DNA of 64,000 nucleotides, from assembly GCA_035543455.1 (NCBI GenBank), contig DATKKE010000037.1, positions 20,607 to 84,606 on the forward strand, given 5' to 3'. The translations under genes were made by a program, and so were the position numbers. The notes beneath the pieces are model-generated. The model had not been told where the DNA came from. It was given only the letters and a program-made list of their open reading frames with translations, and did not search any database. Within the stretch, counting starts at the first letter, position 1; each line of letters starts with the position of its first letter. Source of the DNA: CAIKOD01 sp035543455 (lineage in GTDB: Archaea > Halobacteriota > Methanomicrobia > Methanomicrobiales > Methanospirillaceae). Below, piece by piece: positions 44,492 through 53,802 of this stretch.

Positions 44492-45982
44492 TTATTTCCC
44501 GGGATATGGTTTTAGTATTACAGGAGGTCTTGGTTCCTGGCTGAAATTAAAATCCTGCCTGATATCTCCAAGGATTGCCACATTTTCTCTCACATCAGGT
44601 CGTGGGTCCGGGCGTGCATCGGTTGCCGGGTCTATCCTCCGGCCGCCGAGGAAGTCATCCTCGATGAACTTGAGATAGGCATCGAAGCTCAGGGTCTGGT
44701 GGTCGATATATCCTTTCTTTGCATAAGGACTGATGACAATTCCCGGAATCCGGATGCCGTATCCATTCTTATCTACTGTTGGCGGGACTACATGGTCATA
44801 AAAACCTCCCCAGTCATCCCAGGTCAGGAATATTGCCGTGCTGTTCCAATCGGGTCCTTCCATTGCGGCATTAACGATCGTGGTCACGTAAGCCTGACCA
44901 GTGGATACCAGTGCAGGCGGATGCTCGCTGACTGTCTGGTTTGGCGTGACCCAAACGACCTGCGGAAGCGTTCCGGTCTTTGCTGCAATGAAATACTTAT
45001 CGAGGGCCTGGACATTGCCGACCTGCTTGTCCTGCCTGACGGTCTCGAACCAGGGAAGCGGATTCCAGATTTCAGGCACCGTTACTCTTTGAGATTGTGC
45101 CTCACAAAACATCGCGTCATCGGCACAGTCAGGCTGATCTCCTTCATCGAGGTAGTACGCCCAGCTGATATTATTCAGGTGCAACAGGTAGGTAAGATCA
45201 GTCCATGCATAATCGGGGATTTCGTTAGGGGTTCCGTTCTTATCAAGAATAAGCCTGCCAGGGCCCTGTAAGGCATCGACACAACTCATCGGATCGTTCG
45301 AACTGCACTTTGCGGACCATCCTGATACAAGGAACAGGTGGGAGGGAAGGCTCCAGGAAGCGGCAGATTCAAACATATGGTCCTGGAGAACATAATTATC
45401 GGCATAAGCCCAGTAATTGGGAATCTCTCTCCTATCGTGGTAGCCCATGACGTCAAGCTGTGCAAATTCTGCCGCACATGACCCGGGGTGCGCTTGATCG
45501 TTACTACAGGTGATATTAATGGCCCGTTCCTGCGAACTGATGAACCCGTCCATTTTACCCCCGTTTATATCTGCTTCAGAATCGTACTGGCCGTGCGGCC
45601 CCCCGTAATTGACATCGTTCGCATTGTGGTAGGGGAGGACACATTGTCCTGTTAACGGGTCGGGATTACAGACCTTAGGGACTCCGTTATTCATCGGGAT
45701 ACCGTCTGCGCCGGGATAGGTTCCGAAATAATGATCAAATGCCCTGTTTTCCTGCATAATAATGATTACATGTTTTATCTTATGGATCCCTTCGTCCTTA
45801 CCGGCGGGGAGGGTCACGGGGATAGCCAGGGTCGGCCTGGTTGAAGGGGCCGGAGGCAGCACCATGGGATGGGTGGGCGTTACATTTGTTCCTGGAGGGA
45901 TGCCCGGATTCAGGTTTGTGCAACCTGAAAAAAGGATAATAAACACCAGGCATGCCAGCAACATTACTAAGTCGTATCTCAT
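44492..45982 (-). CDS. Phospholipase C/acid phosphatase-family lipoprotein 1
   Basis: Exported phosphoesterase (Pfam Phosphoesterase family) of 496 residues with lipobox FSGC near residue 20 and a Pro/Thr-rich linker. The catalytic metal region HVIIIMQENRAFDHYFGTYPGADGIP (about 73-98) and the downstream TWDDWGGFYDHVVPP and PGIVISPYAKKGYIDHQTLSFDAYLKF match phospholipase C-like/acid phosphatase enzymes. It should hydrolyse phosphomono- or diesters outside the cell, perhaps for phosphate scavenging or lipid turnover. Forms a tandem pair with the next gene (about 80 bp apart), evidently a duplication. Confidence 0.9.
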   Translation of the reverse strand: MRYDLVMLLACLVFIILFSGCTNLNPGIPPGTNVTPTHPMVLPPAPSTRPTLAIPVTLPAGKDEGIHKIKHVIIIMQENRAFDHYFGTYPGADGIPMNNGVPKVCNPDPLTGQCVLPYHNANDVNYGGPHGQYDSEADINGGKMDGFISSQERAINITCSNDQAHPGSCAAEFAQLDVMGYHDRREIPNYWAYADNYVLQDHMFESAASWSLPSHLFLVSGWSAKCSSNDPMSCVDALQGPGRLILDKNGTPNEIPDYAWTDLTYLLHLNNISWAYYLDEGDQPDCADDAMFCEAQSQRVTVPEIWNPLPWFETVRQDKQVGNVQALDKYFIAAKTGTLPQVVWVTPNQTVSEHPPALVSTGQAYVTTIVNAAMEGPDWNSTAIFLTWDDWGGFYDHVVPPTVDKNGYGIRIPGIVISPYAKKGYIDHQTLSFDAYLKFIEDDFLGGRRIDPATDARPDPRPDVRENVAILGDIRQDFNFSQEPRPPVILKPYPGK

Positions 45983-46063
45983 CTCCTCAAATCCTCCTGA
46001 TTATGCTTCATTCTTATCTGATTGTTGGCGTGTTCTTACAATGTTGCATTCTCTGTTCAAACA

Positions 46064-47578
46064 TTATTGTTTACCGGGATAAACCGGCAGGATCGTCGGG
46101 GGCCTGGGTGTCTGGTTAAAATCAAAGTCGCTGGTCAGATCACCAAGGATTGAAATGTTCTCCCTGACGGACGGGCGTGGGTCAGGCCGGTTGTCGGTAG
46201 CGGGATCGATCCGTGCTCCGCCGAGGAAATCATCCTCGACAAACTTGAGATAGGCATCAAAGCTCAGGGTCTGGTGGTCTATATACCCTTTCTTTGCATA
46301 GGGGCTGATTACTAAGGCAGGTACCCTGATACCATACCCGTTTTCATCCACAACAGGCGGTACCACGTGATCGTAAAAGCCACCCCAGTCATCCCATGCA
46401 AGGAATATCGCCGTGCTGTTCCAGTCCGGACTTTCCATTGCAGCATTGATGATTGCCGTGGTATACGCCTGGCCGTCTGAAACATTGCTTGGCGGGTGTT
46501 CGCTGTCCCTGTTGTTCGGGGTGATCCAGGAGACCTGGGGAAGGTCTCCGGCTTTCGCAGCAACGAAATAATTATCGAGGGACTGGACATTAGCAGTCTC
46601 ATTATCCTGGTTAACCGTTTCAAACCAGGGCAGGGGGTTCCAGATTTGGGGGACACCGACACGCTGGGGCTGGGCTGCACAGAACATCGCATCATTAGCA
46701 CAGTCCGGCTGATCGCCTTCATCGAGATAATACGCCCATGAGATTTGTTTCATATGGAGCAGGTACGTGATATCGGTCCAGGCATAATTGGGAATCTCGG
46801 TCGGCGTCCCGTTGGCTGCAAGGATGAGCCTGTCAGGCCCCTGGAGTTCGTTGACGCAACTCATCGGATCGGTCGACTTACATACTGCAGACCATGCTGA
46901 TACGATGAACAGGTGCTGGGGAAGGCTCCATGTCCCTCCCGATTCGAACATATGGTCCTGGAGAACATAAGTATCGGCGTATGCCCAGTAATTCGGTATT
47001 TCGCGCCGGTCATGATAGCCGATTGCATCAACTGTCGCCAGGTGGTTCATGCAGGTTGCTGAATCGGAGGTCAGGTTGCAGGCATTCTTTATCCCTTCGA
47101 GCTGCTGGCGGAGGAACCCGTCCATCCTTCCCCCGTCGATATCTGCAATTGAATCGTATTCCCCGTGGGGGCCGCCGTAGTTCGAATCATTGGAATCATG
47201 GTACGGTGCAAGGCACAGGCCGCTGACGGGATCGGGGATGCATACGGTTGGTGTGCCATTGTTCATCGGGATGCCGTCTGCCCCGGGGTACGTGCCGAAA
47301 TAGTGATCGAATGCCCTGTTCTCCTGCATGATAATGATGATATGTTTGATCTTGTGAATGCCTTCATCGGGACCGGGGGCAGGTGCAACCTGAACTGCAA
47401 GAGTGGGTTTATTATAAACCGGGGGTGGGGCGGTTGTTGCCGGCTGGGCCTGGCATACCTGGCACTGGGTGGGAACACTTGTTGTCCCAACAGTCCCGGA
47501 GGGAGAATAACTGGTGCAACCGGCGATAAGAACGGCTGAAATGAGAAGCGCAAGCACGCCGGTCAGAATGAGTTTCAT
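46064..47578 (-). CDS. Phospholipase C/acid phosphatase-family lipoprotein 2
   Basis: Paralog of the previous gene, 504 residues, with lipobox IAGC near residue 21. The same catalytic blocks are present (HIIIIMQENRAFDHYFGTYPGADGIP; AWDDWGGFYDHVVPPVVDENGYG; LVISPYAKKGYIDHQTLSF). The first 65 residues differ, with a CQVC pair in the linker, while the enzyme domains are highly similar. Upstream of lipoprotein 1 on the same strand, possibly one transcript. Same inferred role. Confidence 0.9.
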   Translation of the reverse strand: MKLILTGVLALLISAVLIAGCTSYSPSGTVGTTSVPTQCQVCQAQPATTAPPPVYNKPTLAVQVAPAPGPDEGIHKIKHIIIIMQENRAFDHYFGTYPGADGIPMNNGTPTVCIPDPVSGLCLAPYHDSNDSNYGGPHGEYDSIADIDGGRMDGFLRQQLEGIKNACNLTSDSATCMNHLATVDAIGYHDRREIPNYWAYADTYVLQDHMFESGGTWSLPQHLFIVSAWSAVCKSTDPMSCVNELQGPDRLILAANGTPTEIPNYAWTDITYLLHMKQISWAYYLDEGDQPDCANDAMFCAAQPQRVGVPQIWNPLPWFETVNQDNETANVQSLDNYFVAAKAGDLPQVSWITPNNRDSEHPPSNVSDGQAYTTAIINAAMESPDWNSTAIFLAWDDWGGFYDHVVPPVVDENGYGIRVPALVISPYAKKGYIDHQTLSFDAYLKFVEDDFLGGARIDPATDNRPDPRPSVRENISILGDLTSDFDFNQTPRPPTILPVYPGKQ

Positions 47579-47718
47579 GGGGGAAAATTTCTTATCCCTC
47601 CCATAAAGATTGCGCTAAGAATTAAAATCTGAAACATAAACAAGAATTTTTGATACCTTTAATTCTGCAGAAACTGCTGCTATTTCACTGCATACCGACT
47701 CATCCAGCGTGGCAGCAG

Positions 47719-47731
47719 AATATATTTATAA
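47719..47731 (+). promoter_or_regulatory. TATA box of cupredoxin gene (near-leaderless)
   Basis: AATATATTTATAA centred about 31 bp before ATG 47756. With the archaeal TATA-to-start distance of 26-27 bp the leader would be only a few nucleotides, in line with the absence of a ribosome binding site. Confidence 0.5.
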
Positions 47732-47755
47732 GCCTTGACGATCTCCCGTTGCAGT

Positions 47756-48283
47756 ATGAATGCCAGGCACCTGATCGTTATCCTGATCCTGATAACGCTT
47801 TTTAGCACCTTGCTTGCCGGATGTACAAGCTCTCCAGCCGGTTATGCCCCTTCCCAAAATCCCGTAACAACAATATCACCCGTCCCTGCCGGGAATACAC
47901 CGATAAATACACCTTCTCCGGTTGTCACGTCCGCGCCCGGAACGGTAATAACACCGGTAAAACCCGGCCCCGATGTATCAATCGACCTTGTTGCCAGGAA
48001 AATGGCCTTCAATACATCGACTGTTTCCGTTCCGGCAGGAGCTCGCATTATCGTACATTTCCAGAACCAGGAACCTGCAGGGTCGGCACAGGTCACGGGC
48101 ATTCCCCATAATTTTGCCGTTTATACTTCCCCGAGTGCCACCACAAAAATATTTTCCGGGGAAATAATCACCGGGGGACAAAATATCACGTACATATTTA
48201 CCGCCCCGGCAACCCCGGGCACCTATTATTTCCGCTGTGATGTGCATCCGACGGTTATGAACGGGCAGTTTATCGTAACCTGA
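47756..48283 (+). CDS. Cupredoxin-domain lipoprotein 2
   Basis: Predicted blue-copper-type lipoprotein of 175 residues: leader with lipobox LAGC near residue 22, a long Pro/Thr/Val linker (about 25-75), then a cupredoxin domain with the ligand region YYFRCDVHPTVMNGQFIVT (Cys, His, Met) and an earlier His in IPHNFAVY. The frame opens at 47735 (TTG), but ATG 47756 directly precedes the leader. Divergent from the phospholipase-like genes. Similar in type to the cupredoxin at 38983-39384 but with a different linker. Confidence 0.88.
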   Translation: MNARHLIVILILITLFSTLLAGCTSSPAGYAPSQNPVTTISPVPAGNTPINTPSPVVTSAPGTVITPVKPGPDVSIDLVARKMAFNTSTVSVPAGARIIVHFQNQEPAGSAQVTGIPHNFAVYTSPSATTKIFSGEIITGGQNITYIFTAPATPGTYYFRCDVHPTVMNGQFIVT

Positions 48284-48290
48284 TTTTCAA

Positions 48291-48298
48291 TTTTTTTT
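48291..48298 (+). terminator. Oligo-T terminator
   Basis: T8 run 8 bp after the stop codon of the cupredoxin gene. Confidence 0.55.
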
Positions 48299-48510
48299 AC
48301 TTTGGGATGAATGCAGGGTTACCGGGAGGATGACCCCTATTTAAGCCGGATGATATGTTATTCCGATCGTCCTGGCTCATGCTTGATTCTTTAAAAAAAA
48401 TTGAAACAAAACGAGTAGTGGATCATTTATGGTCTCTCTCTGAAACCACCGGGGATATTATGCACTGCCCCGATGACATCTTTAGAGAGAATCCGGTAAA
48501 ATATAACATT

Positions 48511-48675
48511 TCACGCTGAAAGTTCATCTTCTCCCGCGGAACCCCGCAAGAGGTGTTTTAAATTTCCAAATAACCCTCCACCGGTTTCAGAATGGGTATT
48601 CAACCGTATTCCGCACATTATACAGTACCGGGCCTCAGGGGAGGCGTTATATCCGCATCGTTCACAGACTGGCAT
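48511..48675 (-). CDS. Zinc-ribbon small protein (54 residues)
   Basis: Short gene of 54 codons with a clear N-terminal zinc ribbon: CERCG (residue 4) and CIMCG (residue 18), spacing CX2C-X10-CX2C, as in zinc_ribbon_2 domains, then a Gly-rich linker (TGGGLFGNLKHLLRG) and an acidic tail. AGGTGAT lies 5 nt before ATG 48675, an almost ideal archaeal ribosome binding site, which makes the call strong for such a small gene. Function unknown; small zinc-ribbon proteins often bind nucleic acids or partner proteins. Confidence 0.75.
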   Translation of the reverse strand: MPVCERCGYNASPEARYCIMCGIRLNTHSETGGGLFGNLKHLLRGSAGEDELSA

Positions 48676-49118
48676 TGACGATCACCTGGTTGAGAATTTT
48701 ATCAATTCCCTCCAAGACAATAAATGTATCTGTCATCCAGTGACCGTGCCGACCGACAACCTGGGCAAGGGCCAAGTTGGGATAATTTTAAAAAATGGCC
48801 ATAGACCGAACAGAAGAGAATGGACCAGGATTTTTCATTCGCATGAATCAGGTTGACAGGAAATTTTTTTTACACCGATGAGACCCGAATCGATAATCCA
48901 ACAACTGCCAATGGACGAATGGGGTAATAACAGGTTCCCCGGTAAATATGCGAAACGATAAGATAAATTAAAGCCCCGGTTTCTTCCCTTCTTTTAATAG
49001 CATTCCGATATGAGGTGTGTTTGACCGGAAATAAAATTCTTGTTTTCTGAAATGGTTAGGAACGGATGAAAATGCAGTGAATTCCAATTTAAGGACTTTC
49101 AGGCCTTTTAAAAAAAGA
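48676..49118. other. Intergenic stretch
   Basis: Holds the ribosome binding site (48681-48687) and a TATA-like AT stretch (about 48786-48796) of the zinc-ribbon gene, and an oligo-T run on the minus strand (about 49108-49115) ending the secreted-protein gene. No further gene seen. Confidence 0.45.
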
Positions 49119-49976
49119 TTAGATCAGGTTGAAGCCGCTCTGGTAGGAGATCGACTTTGAGAAGCTGTTGATCAGGCCGCTCGCGGTTGAGGTTTCGGAG
49201 TAGACGATGTCCTCAGACTTCTTACCGACGTCGCCGGTTGCGGTTCCGTCAGTGCTGTTGCGTGCTTCCTGGATATGGGCCTTTACGTAGGCTGATGCTG
49301 AACCGATCATCGGTGATGAGGTTCCGTCCGAGAGCGTGATACCCTTGGATGCTACGTTGTAGTTGAGAGTTACCGGGAAGGTCGAGTCGGTTCCGACAAA
49401 CCTGTCGCTTGCCTTGGACACGGTCGAGGTCAGGGTCGAGTCGAATCCACTTCCTGCCTGGATGATGTTACAGTACGGCGGGATGACTGCCGAGGTTGCG
49501 GATGCAAACGGACAGAGGATAGCGTCTCCGGTACTTGTCGAATTTGCTACCCCGTCAAGAAGAATATCTTCAGAACGTGTTGCACGACCGGTGTCGATCG
49601 CAATGAACTGGATGTTGGTGTTGGCTGCAACATTGCTGCCGTCAGCGATCTTGTTTCCCGTGCCGACTGCCATCGACTTTACAAAGGTGGTCTGACCTGA
49701 TACACCCACATACTGATCATTATATCCGGTGGTGTACTGGACCTGCTGGTCTCCCAGCGGCGGACCGATTGCCTGTGAAGCCTGGGTGCTACCGGTTGAA
49801 GCGGAAGTCCATGCGAGTGAATCGGTCTCGGTTACGGTTCCCTGTGCCTGGATTGAAGTTGAAGTTGAAATACCCTGGATTTCCGGGGTTGCAGGAATAT
49901 TCCTGTCTGCAAAGGCTGCACCGCATAGAGCGAGAAGCAGAACCATTGCAATGGAGAACATAGTGATTGTTTTCAT
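49119..49976 (-). CDS. Secreted protein of unknown function
   Basis: Exported protein of about 285 residues: signal peptide MKTITMFSIAMVLLLALC followed by GAAFA (cleavage about residue 23), then a Ser/Thr/Gly/Ala-rich beta-type body without membrane helix, with one Cys pair (ILCPFASATSAVIPPYC). No family recognised; the composition is that of secreted or S-layer-associated methanogen proteins. The frame extends to 50006, with further ATGs at 49985 and 49976; 49976 is preferred because AGGATG lies 6 nt upstream. Confidence 0.72.
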   Translation of the reverse strand: MKTITMFSIAMVLLLALCGAAFADRNIPATPEIQGISTSTSIQAQGTVTETDSLAWTSASTGSTQASQAIGPPLGDQQVQYTTGYNDQYVGVSGQTTFVKSMAVGTGNKIADGSNVAANTNIQFIAIDTGRATRSEDILLDGVANSTSTGDAILCPFASATSAVIPPYCNIIQAGSGFDSTLTSTVSKASDRFVGTDSTFPVTLNYNVASKGITLSDGTSSPMIGSASAYVKAHIQEARNSTDGTATGDVGKKSEDIVYSETSTASGLINSFSKSISYQSGFNLI

Positions 49977-50006
49977 GCGTGACATCCTACATTTTGCGAT
50001 ACACAA

Positions 50007-50465
50007 CGTATCCTACAAACGTCAGGTTGGCTGGTATATATGTGAACCGGGACGATATCCCGGAGGTTATCTGCTGTAACTCTCTCGATATACCAACCGT
50101 ATTTCCGCTTGTTTTACAAAAACAGGTCTAAAATTACGATATATTTTAGGGATTTAATTCTTGTTCCGGTGTGACTCACGTTCCTATTGTTTGTAAAATC
50201 CTTATTCTCCTTTATAAACCGCGCCCGGATCTGACAGGAACTTGTCAGCTGCATGGAAAAAATTGCGCCTGTATCTGGTATACCGAAATACCAGGAACTG
50301 ATCCGGGGTTGCTAGGCCGGACCTTAATAGTATTCCTGATTTTTAAGATATCGTTCTGGACTCCGTTCTCTTAGTCAATGATAATTCAGGCTTTGATGCG
50401 TCGGCAATCGCCATGAGATACCTTATTAATATCTGAGAGTGAGATAGTGGACTTGGGTTGACATC
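50007..50465. other. Divergent promoter region
   Basis: Holds an AT-rich TATA candidate for the secreted protein (about 50136-50148, minus strand) and one for the CheY gene (about 50422-50433). No gene seen in the remainder. Confidence 0.4.
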
Positions 50466-50837
50466 ATGGGGCGGATATTACTTGTTGATGATACTATATT
50501 CGCGAAGCAGCTGCTGAATTTGATACTGACGAATGGCGGCCATGAAATCGTTGGCGAGGCAAACGACGGGATTGAAGGTGTAGAACAATATAAAAAACTC
50601 AAGCCCGACCTTGTTCTTATGGACATGATCATGCCACGTATGGGTGGCAGGGAATGTATGCAGGAGATCCTGAAATTCGATACGGACGCAAAAATCCTCA
50701 TTGTATCTGCGGATTCACAGGGCAGTCATGTATCGGATACGATAAAGGAAGGGGGCCGCGGTTATATCAGTAAACCTTATAAAAAAGAGACAGTACTTGA
50801 AGAAGTGGACATTGTCCTGAAGGAGTCCAGGAGATAA
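50466..50837 (+). CDS. Stand-alone CheY-like response regulator
   Basis: Single-domain receiver of 123 residues. Acidic pair in LLVDD (about 8-9), phosphoacceptor D in VLMDMIMPRMGG (about 53), the S/T position in IVSADSQ and the conserved Lys in YISKPYKK are all present. It has no output domain, so it must act through protein contacts, for example as partner of an orphan kinase such as that at 42146-44311; chemotaxis genes are not visible nearby. Confidence 0.93.
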   Translation: MGRILLVDDTIFAKQLLNLILTNGGHEIVGEANDGIEGVEQYKKLKPDLVLMDMIMPRMGGRECMQEILKFDTDAKILIVSADSQGSHVSDTIKEGGRGYISKPYKKETVLEEVDIVLKESRR

Positions 50838-51073
50838 TCAACGATCCAACCACAGGCAGAAACGATTCTTTGGAAACCGGGATGCAATTCGTGGATTTGT
50901 CGAACTTTTTTTAAAAGTATGAAGTAATGTTTTATGAATCGGGTATATTGTTCCGACGGAAACGGCCCTGCAGGCGAAGTCGAAGAGGGTTCTGGCGTCG
51001 GCATGGACCCTTACAATGCCGGTTCTCTCCCCTATAGAAGCACTTTTATCCCATTCCCCCCAATAGTCCTTGA

Positions 51074-51694
51074 ATGCCCCGGAATGATGCTCCTGACGGA
51101 ACAGCGGGTTCCGAAAGGAACCAAAGGAAGGGACGGGCCCACGATGTGTTTCCGTCCTCACGTGCCCGGCACCTTGACTCACGTCTTCGATGGATTCTCT
51201 ACCGCCCCGATCGTCTTGCCGACCGTTACATCAAACCAGGCGATAAGATCCTCGATTTCGGTTGCGGTCCTGGTTTCTTCACCCGGGAGTTTGCAAAGAA
51301 TACCGGCGAAACAGGAACCGTAATCGCCGTGGATCTCCAGGAGGAGATGCTCAGCCTCCTCATGAAGAACCTGGAACCTGAAGGACTGATGCCGCGGATC
51401 GTTACTCACCAGTGTAAACCTGACAGTCTCGGTCTTTCCCCAGAGTGGGACGGCAGGATCGATGTGGCCTTTGCAATTTTCGTTGTCCACGAAGTACCAG
51501 ATGCTTCAAAACTGTTCCGGGAAATCTCCTCACTGCTCGTACCTCGCGGCCTGCTTTTTATCGCGGAGCCGCCGTTCGTGGTTTCAGGAAAGGAATTTCG
51601 TTCCACCGTTGAAAAGGCAATGGACGCGGGTCTTGCGAAGGTCGAAGATCGTCTCTATTTTCTGAACCGGGCAGCGCTCCTGAGAAAACCTTAA
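51074..51694 (+). CDS. SAM-dependent methyltransferase
   Basis: Class I methyltransferase of about 206 residues. Motif I ILDFGCGPGFFTREFA (about 59-74) and the following acidic VIAVDLQEEML bind S-adenosylmethionine; the HDVFPSSRARHLDSRLRWILYRPDRL lead-in is typical of methanogen methyltransferases next to such motifs. The exact start is uncertain: ATG 51074 has no clear ribosome binding site and the first 22 residues look atypical. Substrate unknown. Confidence 0.85.
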   Translation: MPRNDAPDGTAGSERNQRKGRAHDVFPSSRARHLDSRLRWILYRPDRLADRYIKPGDKILDFGCGPGFFTREFAKNTGETGTVIAVDLQEEMLSLLMKNLEPEGLMPRIVTHQCKPDSLGLSPEWDGRIDVAFAIFVVHEVPDASKLFREISSLLVPRGLLFIAEPPFVVSGKEFRSTVEKAMDAGLAKVEDRLYFLNRAALLRKP

Positions 51695-51930
51695 GGTATC
51701 GAAATTGTTCTGTTTTGGGCTCGGTTTATACAATTATTTTTGTTAATACCGGTAAGGCAATGTTTTAAGTGCCTCGTAACCTCTGTCACTCATTTTTTTG
51801 GGAACTAATCCCGGCAGAAAGAATAATCGTTTCCTGCCCGATACAACCTTTGAATTTCGGAAAACCATTTAGTATAGAGGATTCTTATTCTTCAGACATC
51901 GCAATAAATTTCCCGTACACACAGGATCAG

Positions 51931-52671
51931 TTACAAAGAGAAACCCGGCTGCAGTAATTTTACCGCCTTCACTACTTTTGTAATATAATGGATCTTAGGA
52001 TTGGTCATCCGAAAGACGATTGCACCTGCCCGGAGATTTTTCAGAAGATCGTACTGAGTCGAGAAAGGTGCCAGGGTGACATAGCTGATGCCAAGTTCAA
52101 ATGGAGTATGCGCATCCGACCCGACTGAAACAGGTTTTGAATACTTCCTTGCATGCATGACCGCCTTTATATTCTCCGTCTCCCGAAGGATTCGTGCGTT
52201 ATATCCTTCAATACAATCGATATCCCCTGATATCCTCTCACGTGCTTCGCTCGTAATGGCACTTCTCCGGTACGTACAAAACGGGTGAGGCAGGATCGAG
52301 ATACCACCCTGGGACCTTATCTCGTCAAGGGTCTCTTCGGCTGACTGGCCAGGGGAAATTTCTTCGGTCAGGAATGCCCCGATTATCTCTCCGTCAATAG
52401 TCATTATCTCCTCTGCAAGGATGAGGGGGATGTCGGGGTCTTTTTTTCTGATCGCCGAATACACCTTCAAAGACCCGCGAATGGTATCATGATCGCATAC
52501 AAGGGGGAGGATACCGTTGTTTTCCCAACTTTTTACAATAGCATCGACGCTGTTAATGGAATCTGAAGAATACCCCGAATGAACATGCATATCAAATTTA
52601 TAGCATGGATCGGGAACGGGAGAATCGGGCAGGGATGGCTGATACGTACGGAATTTTTCAGATTGAGACAT
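51931..52671 (-). CDS. PHP-domain metal-dependent phosphoesterase
   Basis: PHP-family hydrolase of 246 residues. Metal-binding blocks in order: DMHVHSGYSSDS (about 27-38), LVCDHDTIRG, ILAEEIMT, ILPHPFCTYRR and VGSDAHTPFELG. The family includes phosphatases acting on nucleotides and sugar phosphates; the substrate is unknown. Single gene, divergent from the following membrane protein. Confidence 0.9.
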   Translation of the reverse strand: MSQSEKFRTYQPSLPDSPVPDPCYKFDMHVHSGYSSDSINSVDAIVKSWENNGILPLVCDHDTIRGSLKVYSAIRKKDPDIPLILAEEIMTIDGEIIGAFLTEEISPGQSAEETLDEIRSQGGISILPHPFCTYRRSAITSEARERISGDIDCIEGYNARILRETENIKAVMHARKYSKPVSVGSDAHTPFELGISYVTLAPFSTQYDLLKNLRAGAIVFRMTNPKIHYITKVVKAVKLLQPGFSL

Positions 52672-52829
52672 AATACTGGTCGTGAGTGCCCGGCTTTTGA
52701 ACAGGGTTACGTACCATCATTTTTTATTTTGCTTAACTCCTTCCCCTATAATTCCTATAGACTATATACGCAACGGGCCGACGGGTATGATATAGCATTG
52801 GGGAGTATTGTCTGGTAAGGGAATCGGGT

Positions 52830-53402
52830 ATGGTTAATAGGAGAGAGAGATCGGTACCATGGATTATTGTTTCAGGATTTTTTGGGATCGTCATTTTTCT
52901 TATCCTGATGGCAGCACTCAGGTATTTTTCGGTTAGTATCGGAGACGGATCCCTGACGGGAATAATCGATTTTATTATCGCAAACACTGCGATTATTATC
53001 ATTTTCGTGATTTTCTTAATGATCGCAGAGATCTTCTACTCGTTCCCGTTTCCGGCCGATCTTCCCGGCCCTGTTTTTTCGGGAATCGGAACGCTCTTTT
53101 TTCTTGCCTTCATATTCAATATCCTGAGGTATATCGACCGGCAATACACTATCGGACTTTTTCCGGGTTTCTCATTGTTCATCCCGTTGATATACCTGAT
53201 TATATTCATCCTGATCCTGATTTCCGGGTATGTCCGGATTTTCACCCGTTTACCCCGAAGGGAGGAAATCCGCAGCAAAGACCCGGGATCATCAATCGAT
53301 GAGAACTGTTATAATAAGACCTGGGAGGATGTCGGGGTCGAATTCCGCGGGATGTTATACGATACATTCCATAGGATGAGGGAAGAAATAAACAGGAAAT
53401 AA
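52830..53402 (+). CDS. Hypothetical four-helix membrane protein
   Basis: Protein of 190 residues with four hydrophobic helices (about 11-32, 44-66, 82-98, 109-135), a short positively charged N-terminus and a hydrophilic C-terminal third (about 140-190). No family recognised. The sequence after its stop carries the 36-bp tandem repeats. Confidence 0.72.
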   Translation: MVNRRERSVPWIIVSGFFGIVIFLILMAALRYFSVSIGDGSLTGIIDFIIANTAIIIIFVIFLMIAEIFYSFPFPADLPGPVFSGIGTLFFLAFIFNILRYIDRQYTIGLFPGFSLFIPLIYLIIFILILISGYVRIFTRLPRREEIRSKDPGSSIDENCYNKTWEDVGVEFRGMLYDTFHRMREEINRK

Positions 53403-53415
53403 TTGAAGATATGAC

Positions 53416-53588
53416 GGTTCGTACCGTTACCAGGTTACCATGGACATGAATGGTTCGTACCGTTACCAGGTTACCATGGAACATGAATAGTTCGTACCGT
53501 TACCAGGTTACCAAGGAACATGACGGTTCGTACCGTTATCAGGTTACCATGGACATGATGGTCGTACCGTTACCAGGTTACCAAGGAA
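53416..53588 (+). repeat. Five-copy 36-bp tandem repeat
   Basis: Units with core TTCGTACCGTTACCAGGTTA begin near 53417, 53453, 53490, 53526 and 53561, a spacing of 35-37 bp. The core is nearly invariant; the remainder (CCATGGACATGAATGG and variants) differs by one or two bases and small indels. Inside each unit ACC and GGT words form short mirrored pairs. There are no unique spacers, so it is not a CRISPR array. It lies in the gap between a membrane protein gene and ilvA. Confidence 0.9.
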
Positions 53589-53802
53589 TATTCAAGACCT
53601 GATGCAGGGTGCCTGGAATGCTACCCGTATCCCTTGAGGTATCCGCTGCTACGCCCGAATAACATGCTCCGGGTTGCTTGTTAAAATATCCCGGAATGGA
53701 AGCCATTATGGATGTATTTTTCCAGGCGTTCCTGATGCCACAGCCCCGGTCCGAACCACATTCTTCACTTCCAAAGATTTTGGGTTTCTCCTATGTAACC
53801 GA

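Noticed and set aside
50934..51323. Alternative frame in the 5' part of the methyltransferase gene
   Set aside because: The frame with the SAM motif is continuous from 51074; the alternative has no domain.
53416..53588. CRISPR array
   Set aside because: Repeats follow one another without unique spacers of regular length, and no cas genes are nearby.
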